DNA of 64,000 bases. It comes from Flaccisagitta enflata (taxonomy: Eukaryota > Chaetognatha > Sagittoidea > Aphragmophora). This document shows, piece by piece, positions 1 to 64,000 of the stretch. Below the pieces are notes generated by a model, which worked only from the letters and a program-made list of their open reading frames with translations, was not told where the DNA came from and made no database searches. The DNA lies in assembly GCA_965153355.1 (NCBI GenBank), contig OZ231128.1, forward strand, positions 11,656,001-11,720,000. The letters are read 5' to 3'. Numbering within the stretch: position 1 is the stretch's first letter; every line of letters begins with the position of its first letter. The position numbers and the translations under genes were made by a program.

Positions 1-19
1 TGTTATACACTTATCATAC

Positions 20-54955
<54,936 letters not shown>

Positions 54956-55093
54956 CTGCAATGGGATGAGAGAGATACATTACTAACATTAGCCTTCTTA
55001 CACTTAAGGTCTGTATTTTTGTTATATTTTCATCGATCTAGGGTAAATATGTTTTTTTTTTCTTCAACTTCCTTGCATATTTCCAGATTATCG

Positions 55094-55292
55094 TTTTAGT
55101 TGCATGTACGAGACACTATCATGGGTTAGTCAGTCTGTTGGTTGGTTGGTCGGTACATTACACTTAGCTTTTGCGGCGTTTACGGGCAGTTTACGGCTTT
55201 ACTACCCCTGCCCAAATGCTTTATCAATCCATCTTATCACTTATCCCTGCCCACATGTATGCAATACGGGTGGTCGAGTATCCAGCTGATTT
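55094..55292 (+). repeat. Degenerate family-A element
   Basis: TTTTAGTTGCATGTACGAGA, a TTGGTTGGTCGG tract, ACCCCTGCCCAAATG, and an end GGGTGGTCGAGTATCCAGC. Clearly related but worn. Confidence 0.6.
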
Positions 55293-56732
55293 TTATTCTA
55301 TTTATTCTTTTTTTTTGCTACCAACGTTTATTTCTGATCTATACACAAATTCTGCATCACTGATGCTTTGACAAATGAGTTACCGACATATCTCTGCTTC
55401 TAGGAACTCAAATTGATTTCTGAAAAAAGATCTACAAAGATCTAAGTCTGCACTTTTTGTCATACCAAACTTCCACTTTGAGTATTGGATAGTTGCGGGT
55501 TTAGAAGAACATCAAATGAGTGGTAACATTATGTGGAAAATCATCTTTTTTATAACTGTATTAGAAAGTAGCTGATTTTAAATCTTTGCCACTTTACAAC
55601 AAATTGATTCAGAAACCTGGGATTGGTCTCAAATGAAAGATAATTGTACATAGATTGTACATCTGCATCGAAATCTTGGAAAATTTTGATAATTTATGAC
55701 TTTATTGATGATTTTGGTCAAACATTATCAAAATCAAAAGTGAAAATCTGGAAAAAACCAATGAAAATCTTATCAAATCTTGGAAAATTGTCAAATCTTT
55801 TTGGTGATTCAAAATCTATGACAAATTATCTGCCATTTGAGACCAATCGCAGGGTTTAAGCTCAATTGGTTAAAAAATTACAAGCAATTAAGGGATGAAT
55901 ACAGTCATGTATTGTCATTAAAGAAATATCGATAATGATGTGAGGGCATGTTCAAGTTGTGTCCAAGGCAAATCCAGGGTCAAATGTGTTTTTTTGTGAT
56001 TTTACGAAAAAACTAGCTTTTGAGAGCCACAGATTTTGTTGAAAAAAATTTTGTCATGACAGGTGTCATGTAAGTGTTGATAACCATACATGTACAGTAA
56101 AGGATCTTTCAGAGGTGCGGAATAACCGAGTTTCAATGTAAAGGCAACGAGGTAAAAATAACTCTGTAAATAGTAAGATTCTTACACACTCTGTGTATAC
56201 TATAAGTTTCAGCTTGCTGGAAAAAGCTATCTAGGAATAACAGCCGCGAAAAGATTATGTGGTTTTGACTATGAGAGATCATGTCAGGATTCTCCAACCC
56301 AAGTGCAATTAGAAGTGACACGAGGTTACGTCATGTAATTCTTTTGTCGTTGAATGAACATGTAGATTAGTGCACTACCAAATTTCATGAATTAACAATG
56401 GCGCAACAAATACTGCTGGTTTCAAAGAAAAGAAAAAAGCAGCTGAAAAGCGCGAAAGAGAAGAAAAATAGAGAGCGGGATTGGAGACAAGATAACAAAA
56501 AGGGGCGGGGCAGGAGAGGCTGGGATTCAGGGAAGTGGCGATGGATTGGGGGAGAGCGCTTGTCCAGACTCTGGACTCCAGAGCCGCAGGACAAAGCCGT
56601 CTGTCGTTGCCAAGAAACCACATCAAACAATGATGACGGAACAACAGGTTGTCTACGCGTTGTTGTAATTATTGTTTTGCTTTTTTTTTTCACGCTTTCA
56701 ACGGGACTTGTCGTTACTAGAAAGATTGTGGA
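55293..56732. other. Non-coding, with a small inverted repeat
   Basis: GATTGGTCTCAAATG near 55,625 and its complement near 55,840 form a weak foldback of about 270 bp. A GC-richer patch (56,440-56,640) carries a basic plus-strand frame that I do not recognise. No exon of the giant gene was seen. Confidence 0.45.
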
Positions 56733-56970
56733 TGGGGGTTGTGCGTCCCTGCCCTCCCATCCGCAATGATGCCGGGACCGTGGTTGCTTGTTCTTTTCTA
56801 TCTTTCTTTGATATATTTCTTACTATCTTTCTTACTATCTTTCTTACTATCTTTCTTACTATCTTTCTTACTATCTTTCTTGATATCTTTCTTGCTATCT
56901 TTCTTTCTTTCTTTCTTTTTTTTCTTTTTTTCTTTAAATCTTTTTTTCTTTTTTTCTTTTTTTCTTTTTT

Positions 56971-57012
<42 letters not shown>

Positions 57013-57047
57013 TTACTTTCTTTCTTTCTTTCCTTCTTTCTTTCTCA

Positions 57048-57078
<31 letters not shown>

Positions 57079-57085
57079 TCGTTCA
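56733..57085. repeat. Family-A' end fragment, then (CTTT)n
   Basis: GGTTGTGCGTCCCTGCCCTC with CCGCAATGATGCCGGGACCG matches the right end of A'. It is followed by about 290 bp of CTTT repeats with ACTAT variants. Confidence 0.75.
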
Positions 57086-57322
57086 ATCTTTCATTCCTCC
57101 TTGGCATTAGATGTTAGCCGTCTTTTTTTTTTTTTGCGTTGGAATGATTATCATTACAAGCACGTCCACATGTCTACCTTATATTGTAATGTAGAGCACA
57201 AAAACTGCAAAACCGCCCGTCAAAGTCTTCTACACAACTGCATCGTAGATCAGAGTGGCAAAACGTTCAACTTGTCCTCTACAAGACAGCGCAGGATCGA
57301 TCTTTCTCAAGATTTTCCCAAG

Positions 57323-57473
<151 letters not shown>

Positions 57474-57733
57474 TATTATGGTAGAGACACACAGACATAA
57501 CCAGAGACACACAGACAGAGATCACAACAGAAAGAGACATTTGAAAACATTTCATGTATTTACAGGTGAGAGTACGAAGGTCTGGTAGACCAAGAACATG
57601 ATCATGTGACAATTTGTTTCTTGGAAAATTAAAAGAAGCATTCTTCAAGCTGTCATACACCTGCCTGGTAAGCGCGAGCTTACGGTATATATCATTTTGT
57701 GAAGATGACCCGGTGTTTCTTGAAACAAGCCAC

Positions 57734-57930
<197 letters not shown>

Positions 57931-58003
57931 GCGCATGCGACACTGGCGCACACAAAAACAAAGACACGCATTCAAAATGATAGACGTAAACAAAGATAGA
58001 TGT

Positions 58004-58222
58004 AACAAGTGACGTAGGGTCACAATATCATTGGGGACAGATGGGCAATCTATACCCTACTCCATCCCATGCTCACTCAAACAGAGAGAGACAATCATGA
58101 CTGCAGCATCAAGAATGCGCATTTTTCCACTTTTTGACTTGATCACCGAGGACCAATAGATGTTCAGGCCAACGGATGGACGGACAATGCTTCTTTTAGA
58201 GTTGCGTGTCTGCAACAAAAAA
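58004..58222 (-). repeat. Family-A' element
   Basis: Reverse copy: ACAAGTGACGTAGGGTCACA, GGGACAGATGGGCA, GCGCATTTTTCCACTTTTTG, ACAATGCTTCTTTTAGAGTT and GCGTGTCTGCAAC. Confidence 0.8.
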
Positions 58223-58451
58223 GACAGCCTGACCAAGTTTGACAAAAAATTGACGAGACAAACAGGGACAGACACAAACACAGATGGAAATATCAGACAT
58301 GATAATTGACAAACAGAGATATGTTTTGTTCATTGCAGGCTGTATGGCGTATGCATTTGACAATTATAAAAGACGTGGGAAAGATCTATCCAATATGATA
58401 TCATCATCAGGAAATAACGCGCGCTGCAGCGATAAAGACAATGGTAAAGAC

Positions 58452-58454
<3 letters not shown>

Positions 58455-58544
<90 letters not shown>
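58455..58544. repeat. (TG)n microsatellite
   Basis: About 45 TG units, just downstream of the candidate donor at 58,444. Confidence 0.97.
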
Positions 58545-58545
<1 letters not shown>

Positions 58546-58771
58546 CTACAGAAATTTTTTTACTTCCTACGAGCGCAATTTTCCCAACTTTAACTTCCTA
58601 CTGGCAATGTTATTGGCGTAGTACCTCTTGAAAGAAAAAAAAAATAATATCTATGAGAAAGTTTAAAAAAGATGTGAAAAAGAAATGCATATTCTTTTCT
58701 ACTTATTTTTTCTACTTCATGCTAAACTACTGCATTTCCTCTATTTAGCAACCTGGGTGTTTTTGAAACTG

Positions 58772-59016
58772 AACAAGTGACGCGGGGCCGCAATATTGTT
58801 GTGGGCGGGTGGGCAGGGGCATCCAACCCCCATCTACACTCAAACCTACCCTCAACACTCAAACATACACAATAACTATCGTAAACGCTCAATTTCCCAC
58901 TTTTCAACTCCATCACTATGAGGGACGGACCAATGGACCAACTGACCCACAGACCAATGGACCAACGGACTAACGGACCGACAATGCCTCTTATAGAGTT
59001 GCATGTCGGCAACTTG
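58772..59016 (-). repeat. Family-A' element
   Basis: Reverse copy: ACAAGTGACGCGGGGCCGCA, GTGGGCGGGTGGGCAGGGGC, GGACCAATGGACCAAC and CCTCTTATAGAGTTGCATGT. Confidence 0.82.
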
Positions 59017-59298
59017 AAATGATATTGCCATTTTGCCCTCAATAAGCGACCCCCTCTGCTGTGATTAAGTTAGAGACAGATACAGAAAGAAGCAGAGATA
59101 GATACAGAAAGAAACAGAGACAGAAAAAGAACTTACTTTTTTTTGTTTCTTTCCCTTTTTTTCCTCCTTGATTTCTCTTTTACCTTTTTTCATTTTTTCC
59201 CCCTTTTTTTTTTCTTCTTTTCTTTCTTTTCTATTTTTTTTTTTGACCTTGCTTGCTTCCTACGAGCGCCGCTCGCATGCTCGGCCACTTTCTGCTGC

Positions 59299-59444
<146 letters not shown>

Positions 59445-59913
59445 CTTGTCTATGCATGTGTATTTCAGTATTTGTAAGTGTCACTCCTGCATACATGCAT
59501 GTACACATGCGTTTGTAAGCTCCTATGTATATCAATCAATCACTTATTCAGGTTCTGACATCGACGGCGTCTCCAACAGCAAAGGCGACTGCAGCAATGA
59601 CATACGCCAGCATTTTTACAAATGGGAGTAGTAATGCTACCTATCCTCATCCCTCTGCCTCCTTTGCCACTTTCTCAGCGAACTGGTGAGTGTCTGAAAG
59701 GGCATGTTTCTACACCAGAGGATCATGTTTTGAAACGGCCGCTCGCTACATTTGTTCGCTAGCGCGGCTTACTCGCTATGCTCGCTTCTCGGCTCCATTC
59801 ACGGGCTCGCTTTCTTCTTTCCCTCGTGGGATTGGAAGTTTCATGATTCACGATACACAGAAATGATTGCGACTGTCAAACCAATGGGTTGCGATTTACT
59901 ATGTATGGTAGAA

Positions 59914-60069
59914 TTTTTAGTCGCGGACACGCAACTCTACACCTTGCCGTGTCGGTCGGTAGTTCGGTCCATCTGTCCATCACATTTTTGAATTCCGATT
60001 GTTTTTTTTTGCATTACTGCTCCTGCTCAAATGTCCGCGACTGGATCACCGTGTACCCGGCCTTGTTTT
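59914..60069 (+). repeat. Family-A element (short form)
   Basis: TTTTTAGTCGCGGACACGCA, GTGTCGGTCGGTAG, GCTCCTGCTCAAATG, CCGCGACTGGATCACCGTGT and CCGGCCTTGTT. The start has the A' palindrome and the end the A module, so it is a hybrid. Confidence 0.8.
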
Positions 60070-60223
60070 TGTGTGGACGTGATCATTGAGAGGGACACAA
60101 AGGATTGAAAGAGTGATAATGAGCAATTTCACTTCTATCATAGGCTGTAAGCATGGCCAACGCCATGTTGGTGAGTTGGTGAGACGGTCAGTCATGAGTT
60201 GAGTAGTATGAAGTGGCGTTATG

Positions 60224-60990
60224 TTTTTCAGTTGCAGACGCGCAACTCTATAAGAGGCTTTGTCCATCCGTCCATTGTCCATTGGTACATGCGTCAAATT
60301 GTCTGTGATGATCAGGTCGAAAAGTGAAATAATGAGCGTTTTGGATACTTTTTGGGCAGCGACCCCAAAGGGCCAATGTCCTATAGGACACAGGGGAAAA
60401 ACTTATGTACGTTCTGCCGTACGTCCGTCTGTACATCCCCCCTGAAGCTTCTCATTGAATAAGAAAGAGAATAGACAAAATGCAAACTTCCCATTGAATG
60501 ACATGGAAGGTCTACAAAAAAGTAAAAAAATGTCAATTTCACGTTGAATAACACAGAAAATTAAAAGAAAATAAAAACATGCAAATTTCCAATTCAATAA
60601 CATAGCTAACTGACAAGTGAATGATAAAATATTGAAATTCCTATTGAATAACATAGAAAATTGACAAGAAATCAAGTTAATGCTAAACTCCCACTGAATA
60701 TCATAAGAAATTGCTCAAAAGACCCCAAAATTGCACTCCCAGGACGGAAGGATGTACATAATTTTTGCCCCTGTGTCCTATAGGACATCAGTCCTTTAGG
60801 GCCACTGCCCTGCTCTCACTCTACTTCATCAGCTAATTACTCCAAGCAGGGCGTTGGGTACCGCTGACCATGTGCAATCCTTGGATGACTAGTTGTGTAT
60901 GTTTATGTGGATGGGTATTGGGGTGTGGATGGGGGTAAGATGCCCCTGCCCACCTGTCCGCAATGATATTGTGACCCCGCGTCACATGTT
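60224..60990 (+). repeat. Family-A' element split by B5
   Basis: The left half (TTCAGTTGCAGACGCGCAAC, ATAAGAGGCTTTGTCC, GATCAGGTCGAAAAGTG) and the right half (GATGCCCCTGCCCACCTGTC, CGCAATGATATTGTGACC) are separated by B5. Confidence 0.78.
60349..60893 (-). mobile_element. Family-B element B5 (CCCATTGAATAACATAGAAA array)
   Basis: The ends are TTTTTGGGCAGCGACCCC and GGGTACCGCTGACCATGTGC. The internal array of about 60 bp (TTCCCATTGAATAACATAGA, then AAATTGACAAG) is unlike the GCC-rich arrays of the other copies. Confidence 0.82.
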
Positions 60991-61137
60991 TCCCATCAGG
61001 GCGGTTTTTGATGGACTGTGCAACGTCGCATCCTCACGTGCTATACGAAAGAATACAGAAGAAAAGAGTGCTAGGATTTCATTGACAACACTTTGACGGA
61101 ATACACAAAAATTCAACAATTCATAACCAGGTCAGTT

Positions 61138-61138
<1 letters not shown>

Positions 61139-61191
<53 letters not shown>
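61139..61191. repeat. (GA)n microsatellite
   Basis: About 26 GA units. Confidence 0.95.
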
Positions 61192-61195
<4 letters not shown>

Positions 61196-61214
61196 CACTT
61201 TTGTATGCTTTAAG

Positions 61215-62450
61215 TACAGGGTGATCAATCTCAACCAGCAAAAAGTTGTTTACTCTTATATGCATTATCTCACTAATCTGGAATCACTTGTTTTTGAAGT
61301 ACTATGTTTATCATTGTTTGTGTTCAAATTTCATAGGTCTAAGATGAATAGTTTTCCCACAACATCAATTTTAAAAATAACAAGTATTTACACCTGAAGC
61401 TCTATAAATTTAGTTTTTATCAATATAATTTTTCATTTAATTGGGTTTTTTTCTGAAGTGACTCAATTTCTGATGCATGATGTCAGATTGGTCTCAAATG
61501 AAGCATAATTTGAATCTTTGTCATTTGAGACTACTATTGCCTCAATTTGAGCATTTAAAAAAAAAATTATATTGAATAATAGTAGCAAAAGCATCAGATG
61601 GTCAGCGGTTCCTGTGCCCTGCCTAAGTAGGTTGTGCTTGATATTGAAGGGGGAGCAGGGCAGCGTCCCCGAAGTGGTCAATCACCTATGGTTTCAAACA
61701 TATGGGGAATTTTCTCCTCCTCCCCCTCCTTCTCTGTCCCTCCCCCCCCCCTCAAATTCTAGCCTCGAGGCCAAAATTCCAGTCTCGAGGTCAAAATACC
61801 AGTCTTGAAGCCCAAATCACAGCCTAAAGGCCCAAATCCTAGCCTCAAAGCCCAAATCCTAGCCTGGAGGCCTACATCCTAGCCTTGAGGCCCAAATCTC
61901 AGCTTGAAGGTTGGGATCTGGGCCTCTTGGCAGGGATCTGGTCCTCTTGGCTGGGATTTGGACCTGGTCGGGATTTGGACCGGGCTAAGATTTGCGCCTT
62001 GAGGCTAGGATTTGGGCTTCCAGGCTGGGATTTGGGCTTCGAGACTGGGATTTGGGCCTTGAGACCGGAATTTGGGCCTTGAGACTGGAATTTAGGCCTT
62101 GAGACTGGAATTTGGGCCTTGAGACTGGAATTTGGACCTTGAGACTGGAAATGGAGGGGGAGGACGGAGAAGGAGAAGGAAGATAAGGAGAAAACTCCCC
62201 ATAAGTGTGAAAGCATAGGTCATTGACCCCGTTGGGGTCGCTGCCCAAAAAGGATTTATTGACCTACAGGAGAAGTTACTTGTTCTATATTGAATTGATG
62301 TTGTGAACAAACTATTCATCTCAGACTTATGAAATTTGGGCACAAAAAATATCAGACATATTACGTTAAGAGACAAATAATTCTAGATTAGTTAAATGAT
62401 GCATTTTAGAGTAAAACTTAATACTTTTGCCAGTTGAGATTGATCACCTA
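61215..62450. mobile_element. Foldback element D containing B6
   Basis: The ends GGTGATCAATCTCAAC (left) and GTTGAGATTGATCACC-like (right) are inverted and lie next to TA. Inner arms share TTTCATAGGTCTxAGATGAA and CACAACATCAATT and their complements. B6 sits between the arms. The ends resemble elements C and G. Confidence 0.72.
61590..62258 (+). mobile_element. Family-B element B6 (strand-switched array)
   Basis: Begins TGGTCAGCGGTTCCTGTGCC, then GGGAGCAGGGCAGCGTCCCC. The array AAGCCCAAATCCTAGCCTC flips near 61,910 to GGGATTTGGGCCTTGAGACT. It ends CATTGACCCCGTTGGGGTCG and CTGCCCAAAAA. It shares the CTCCTCC entry segment with B3, so the two form a subfamily. Confidence 0.83.
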
Positions 62451-63197
62451 AGTAATCATATTATTCATATATCAGGCTTCTAATTATTCGATTCCCTTAT
62501 TCAACAGAGTGAGATTCTTGGAGAAAGAAAGATGGAGGAATTATTCAACTCAAGAGCAAAATTGCATTGACAAAAAGTGGATAACGCCTACGGGCGGCTA
62601 TTATGGCAGAGTTCATCACAGCGTCGGCCTCGTGACATTGGTGGCGACAACCGAGCTGTCATTTATAAATTGGGACTGGCTTTTGTTGTCATAAGCTTGT
62701 GATACATTTGAGTAATTATTTTTGTTACAAATATTCTGATATTTCAAAATGTTCATTAACATTTTTTGATCTTATGAGAATTCATCAATAAATACAGTTG
62801 AGCACCACTAGAGCGCATTTCAGGGGCGTGAGCTCAATTATGCTTTATATTGAAATAGCCTTATTTCCAATACAGAAAAACTAAAAAATCTCTCATGGGA
62901 TAGCAGATTGTCTGCCTTATGGGCGCGTATGCGCATATGCGCGTGCGCGTGTGCTTGCGCTCTACAGATGCTCCACTTTAGGTGTTGGAACAAAACTTAT
63001 CATTTGAGTGTCCTTGATGAGTGTCTGTTTGCATACAGATGTGTATGTCAGTGTAATGTTGATTCAGGCAGAAGTACCTTCAATGAATGTCTGAATAGTT
63101 TGTTTACAGTCATAAAACGACTGATAATGTTTTCTCTCAAGCAAGACAAAGCGAGACAAATTTTGATGAAATATGTTCAGAGAAAGGCTAGCGCATT
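62451..63197. other. Non-coding, nothing identified
   Basis: A 61-codon plus-strand frame (62,509-62,694) has no recognisable motif. A GCGCATATGCGCGTGCGCGTG tract near 62,921-62,955 is alternating purine-pyrimidine. Confidence 0.4.
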
Positions 63198-63362
63198 CTT
63201 AGTTGCGGATACGCAACTCTATAAGAGGCTTTGTCTGTCGGTCGGTCTGTCGGTCAGTCCGTCGGTCCGTCATGGTGATCGAGTTTGGAAAGTGTGAAAA
63301 CGCGCATTTCCACCCCTGCCCACCTGTCCGCAACTGGTATTGGCCGTGTATCCAGCCTTATT
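63197..63362 (+). repeat. Family-A/A' hybrid element
   Basis: TTCTTAGTTGCGGATACGCA, ATAAGAGGCTTTGTCTGTCG, GTGAAAACGCGCATTTCC, then the family-A end GGCCGTGTATCCAGCCTTAT. It abuts the next copy directly. Confidence 0.8.
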
Positions 63363-63500
63363 AGTAACGGACACGCGACTCTACTCCCCGCTTTGTCAGT
63401 CTGTCGGTAGGTTTGTCTATCCGGAATTGTGAGCAATTTTTGCATTACTGCCCCTGCCCAACCTTCTGCAACGCTGCTGCCGTAAATCAGGCCTTGTTGC
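63363..63500 (+). repeat. Family-A element, tandem to the previous
   Basis: AGTAACGGACACGCGACTCT, CCCCGCTTTGTCAGTC, GCCCCTGCCCAACC, CTGCCGTAAATCAGGCCTTG. With its neighbour it forms a head-to-tail pair. Confidence 0.78.
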
Positions 63501-64000
63501 TCTGTTTACTTTCTCGATCATATAGCTGGCGTCTGTCTGCTCTGATTGACTTGGATCATCAATGTGAATTTACTGCGCGCTTATGCGAGTTCATGCCTGT
63601 GCAGTGCCCATTCATGTCGCAAATTGAGGTTTTTTTTCTGGTATAGAAAGATGCAATAGATTTAGGCCTTAGGATCGATTATACCCCATAGGCTATCCTG
63701 AACGATCTTGGCAATCATAAGCTCTTTGTTGATCTCCCATGTCCAAACCAATCATGGTAGAGAGGAGGTTCTCTATGGATCGGTTAGAGAAGGACATTCT
63801 GATGACCTCAGAGACAGTGGGACTATTTGTTTCTCAAATTTGTAATAAAGAAAGTCACCCCTTAAAGACAGCTACTGCCAAGTACAGCAAAAAGTAAAAA
63901 ACTAAAAAAAGAAATGGTCAGAAATCACTAGTGTATTTCAAAGAAATGTGGCCCCTAAACAAATTATCCGATTATGATGAAATTTTGCATGTAAAAAGTG
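63501..64000. other. Non-coding, nothing identified
   Basis: No element ends were seen. The last 40 bases (GATGAAATTTTGCATG) resemble the motif found in the arms of the foldback elements. Confidence 0.4.

Noticed and set aside
56398-56769. 123-codon basic plus-strand frame in a GC-richer patch
   Set aside because: It runs into a family-A' end and a pyrimidine tract. Composition explains the basic residues, and no domain was seen.
57548-57674. Stretch between TTTACAG and CCTG|GTAAGCG on the plus strand, looking like an exon
   Set aside because: All three frames contain stops.

Overview
The window is a piece of a metazoan nuclear genome, almost certainly an invertebrate with muscle. It is AT-rich, its introns are loaded with long microsatellites and short inverted-repeat elements, and its exons end in standard GT/AG splice sites. 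Nothing bacterial, viral or organellar was seen (no operons, tRNA, rRNA or CRISPR). I cannot name the phylum from the sequence.

One gene explains all the convincing coding sequence. It lies on the minus strand, is read from about 54,955 down to 20, and is open at both ends of the reconstruction. I placed 39 exons (numbered e1 to e39 in transcription order) by reading splice sites. All 38 junctions keep one reading frame, giving about 25.4 kb of coding sequence, or roughly 8,460 residues. The product is a titin/obscurin-type giant protein with about 65 intracellular I-set immunoglobulin (Ig) domains. No fibronectin-III, kinase, SH3 or RhoGEF domain was seen in this part.

Layout in protein order: (1) e1-e6 (54,955-51,485), a few Ig domains split by introns. 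(2) e7, one 11,058-bp exon (51,293-40,236). It holds an acidic/Ser-Thr linker, 11 copies of a 105-residue repeat I do not recognise, three near-identical copies of a 544-residue cassette with four Ig domains each, one more Ig, and a duplicated Ig-Ig module. (3) e8-e17 (37,473-31,372), short exons with three split Ig domains, then a charged linker ending in an IQ motif. (4) e18 (31,069-27,572), twelve Ig domains in one exon. (5) e19-e25, two more split Ig domains, then eight and a half in e23 with the ninth completed by e24-e25. (6) e26-e39 (13,588-20), 19 Ig domains on phase 1-1 exons of about 279 bp per domain, a classic exon-duplication array.

The introns and the right 9 kb (54,956-64,000) hold mobile or repeat elements: two hAT-like elements with 17-18 bp terminal inverted repeats and 8-bp flanking duplications (9,214-12,040 and 36,266-36,688), several hairpin-forming foldback/MITE-like elements, and two families (called A and B here) whose ends are constant but whose middle is a tandem array that differs from copy to copy. 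Family B copies are nested inside family A copies several times. The right 9 kb has no recognisable exon of the giant gene and only weak plus-strand exon candidates.
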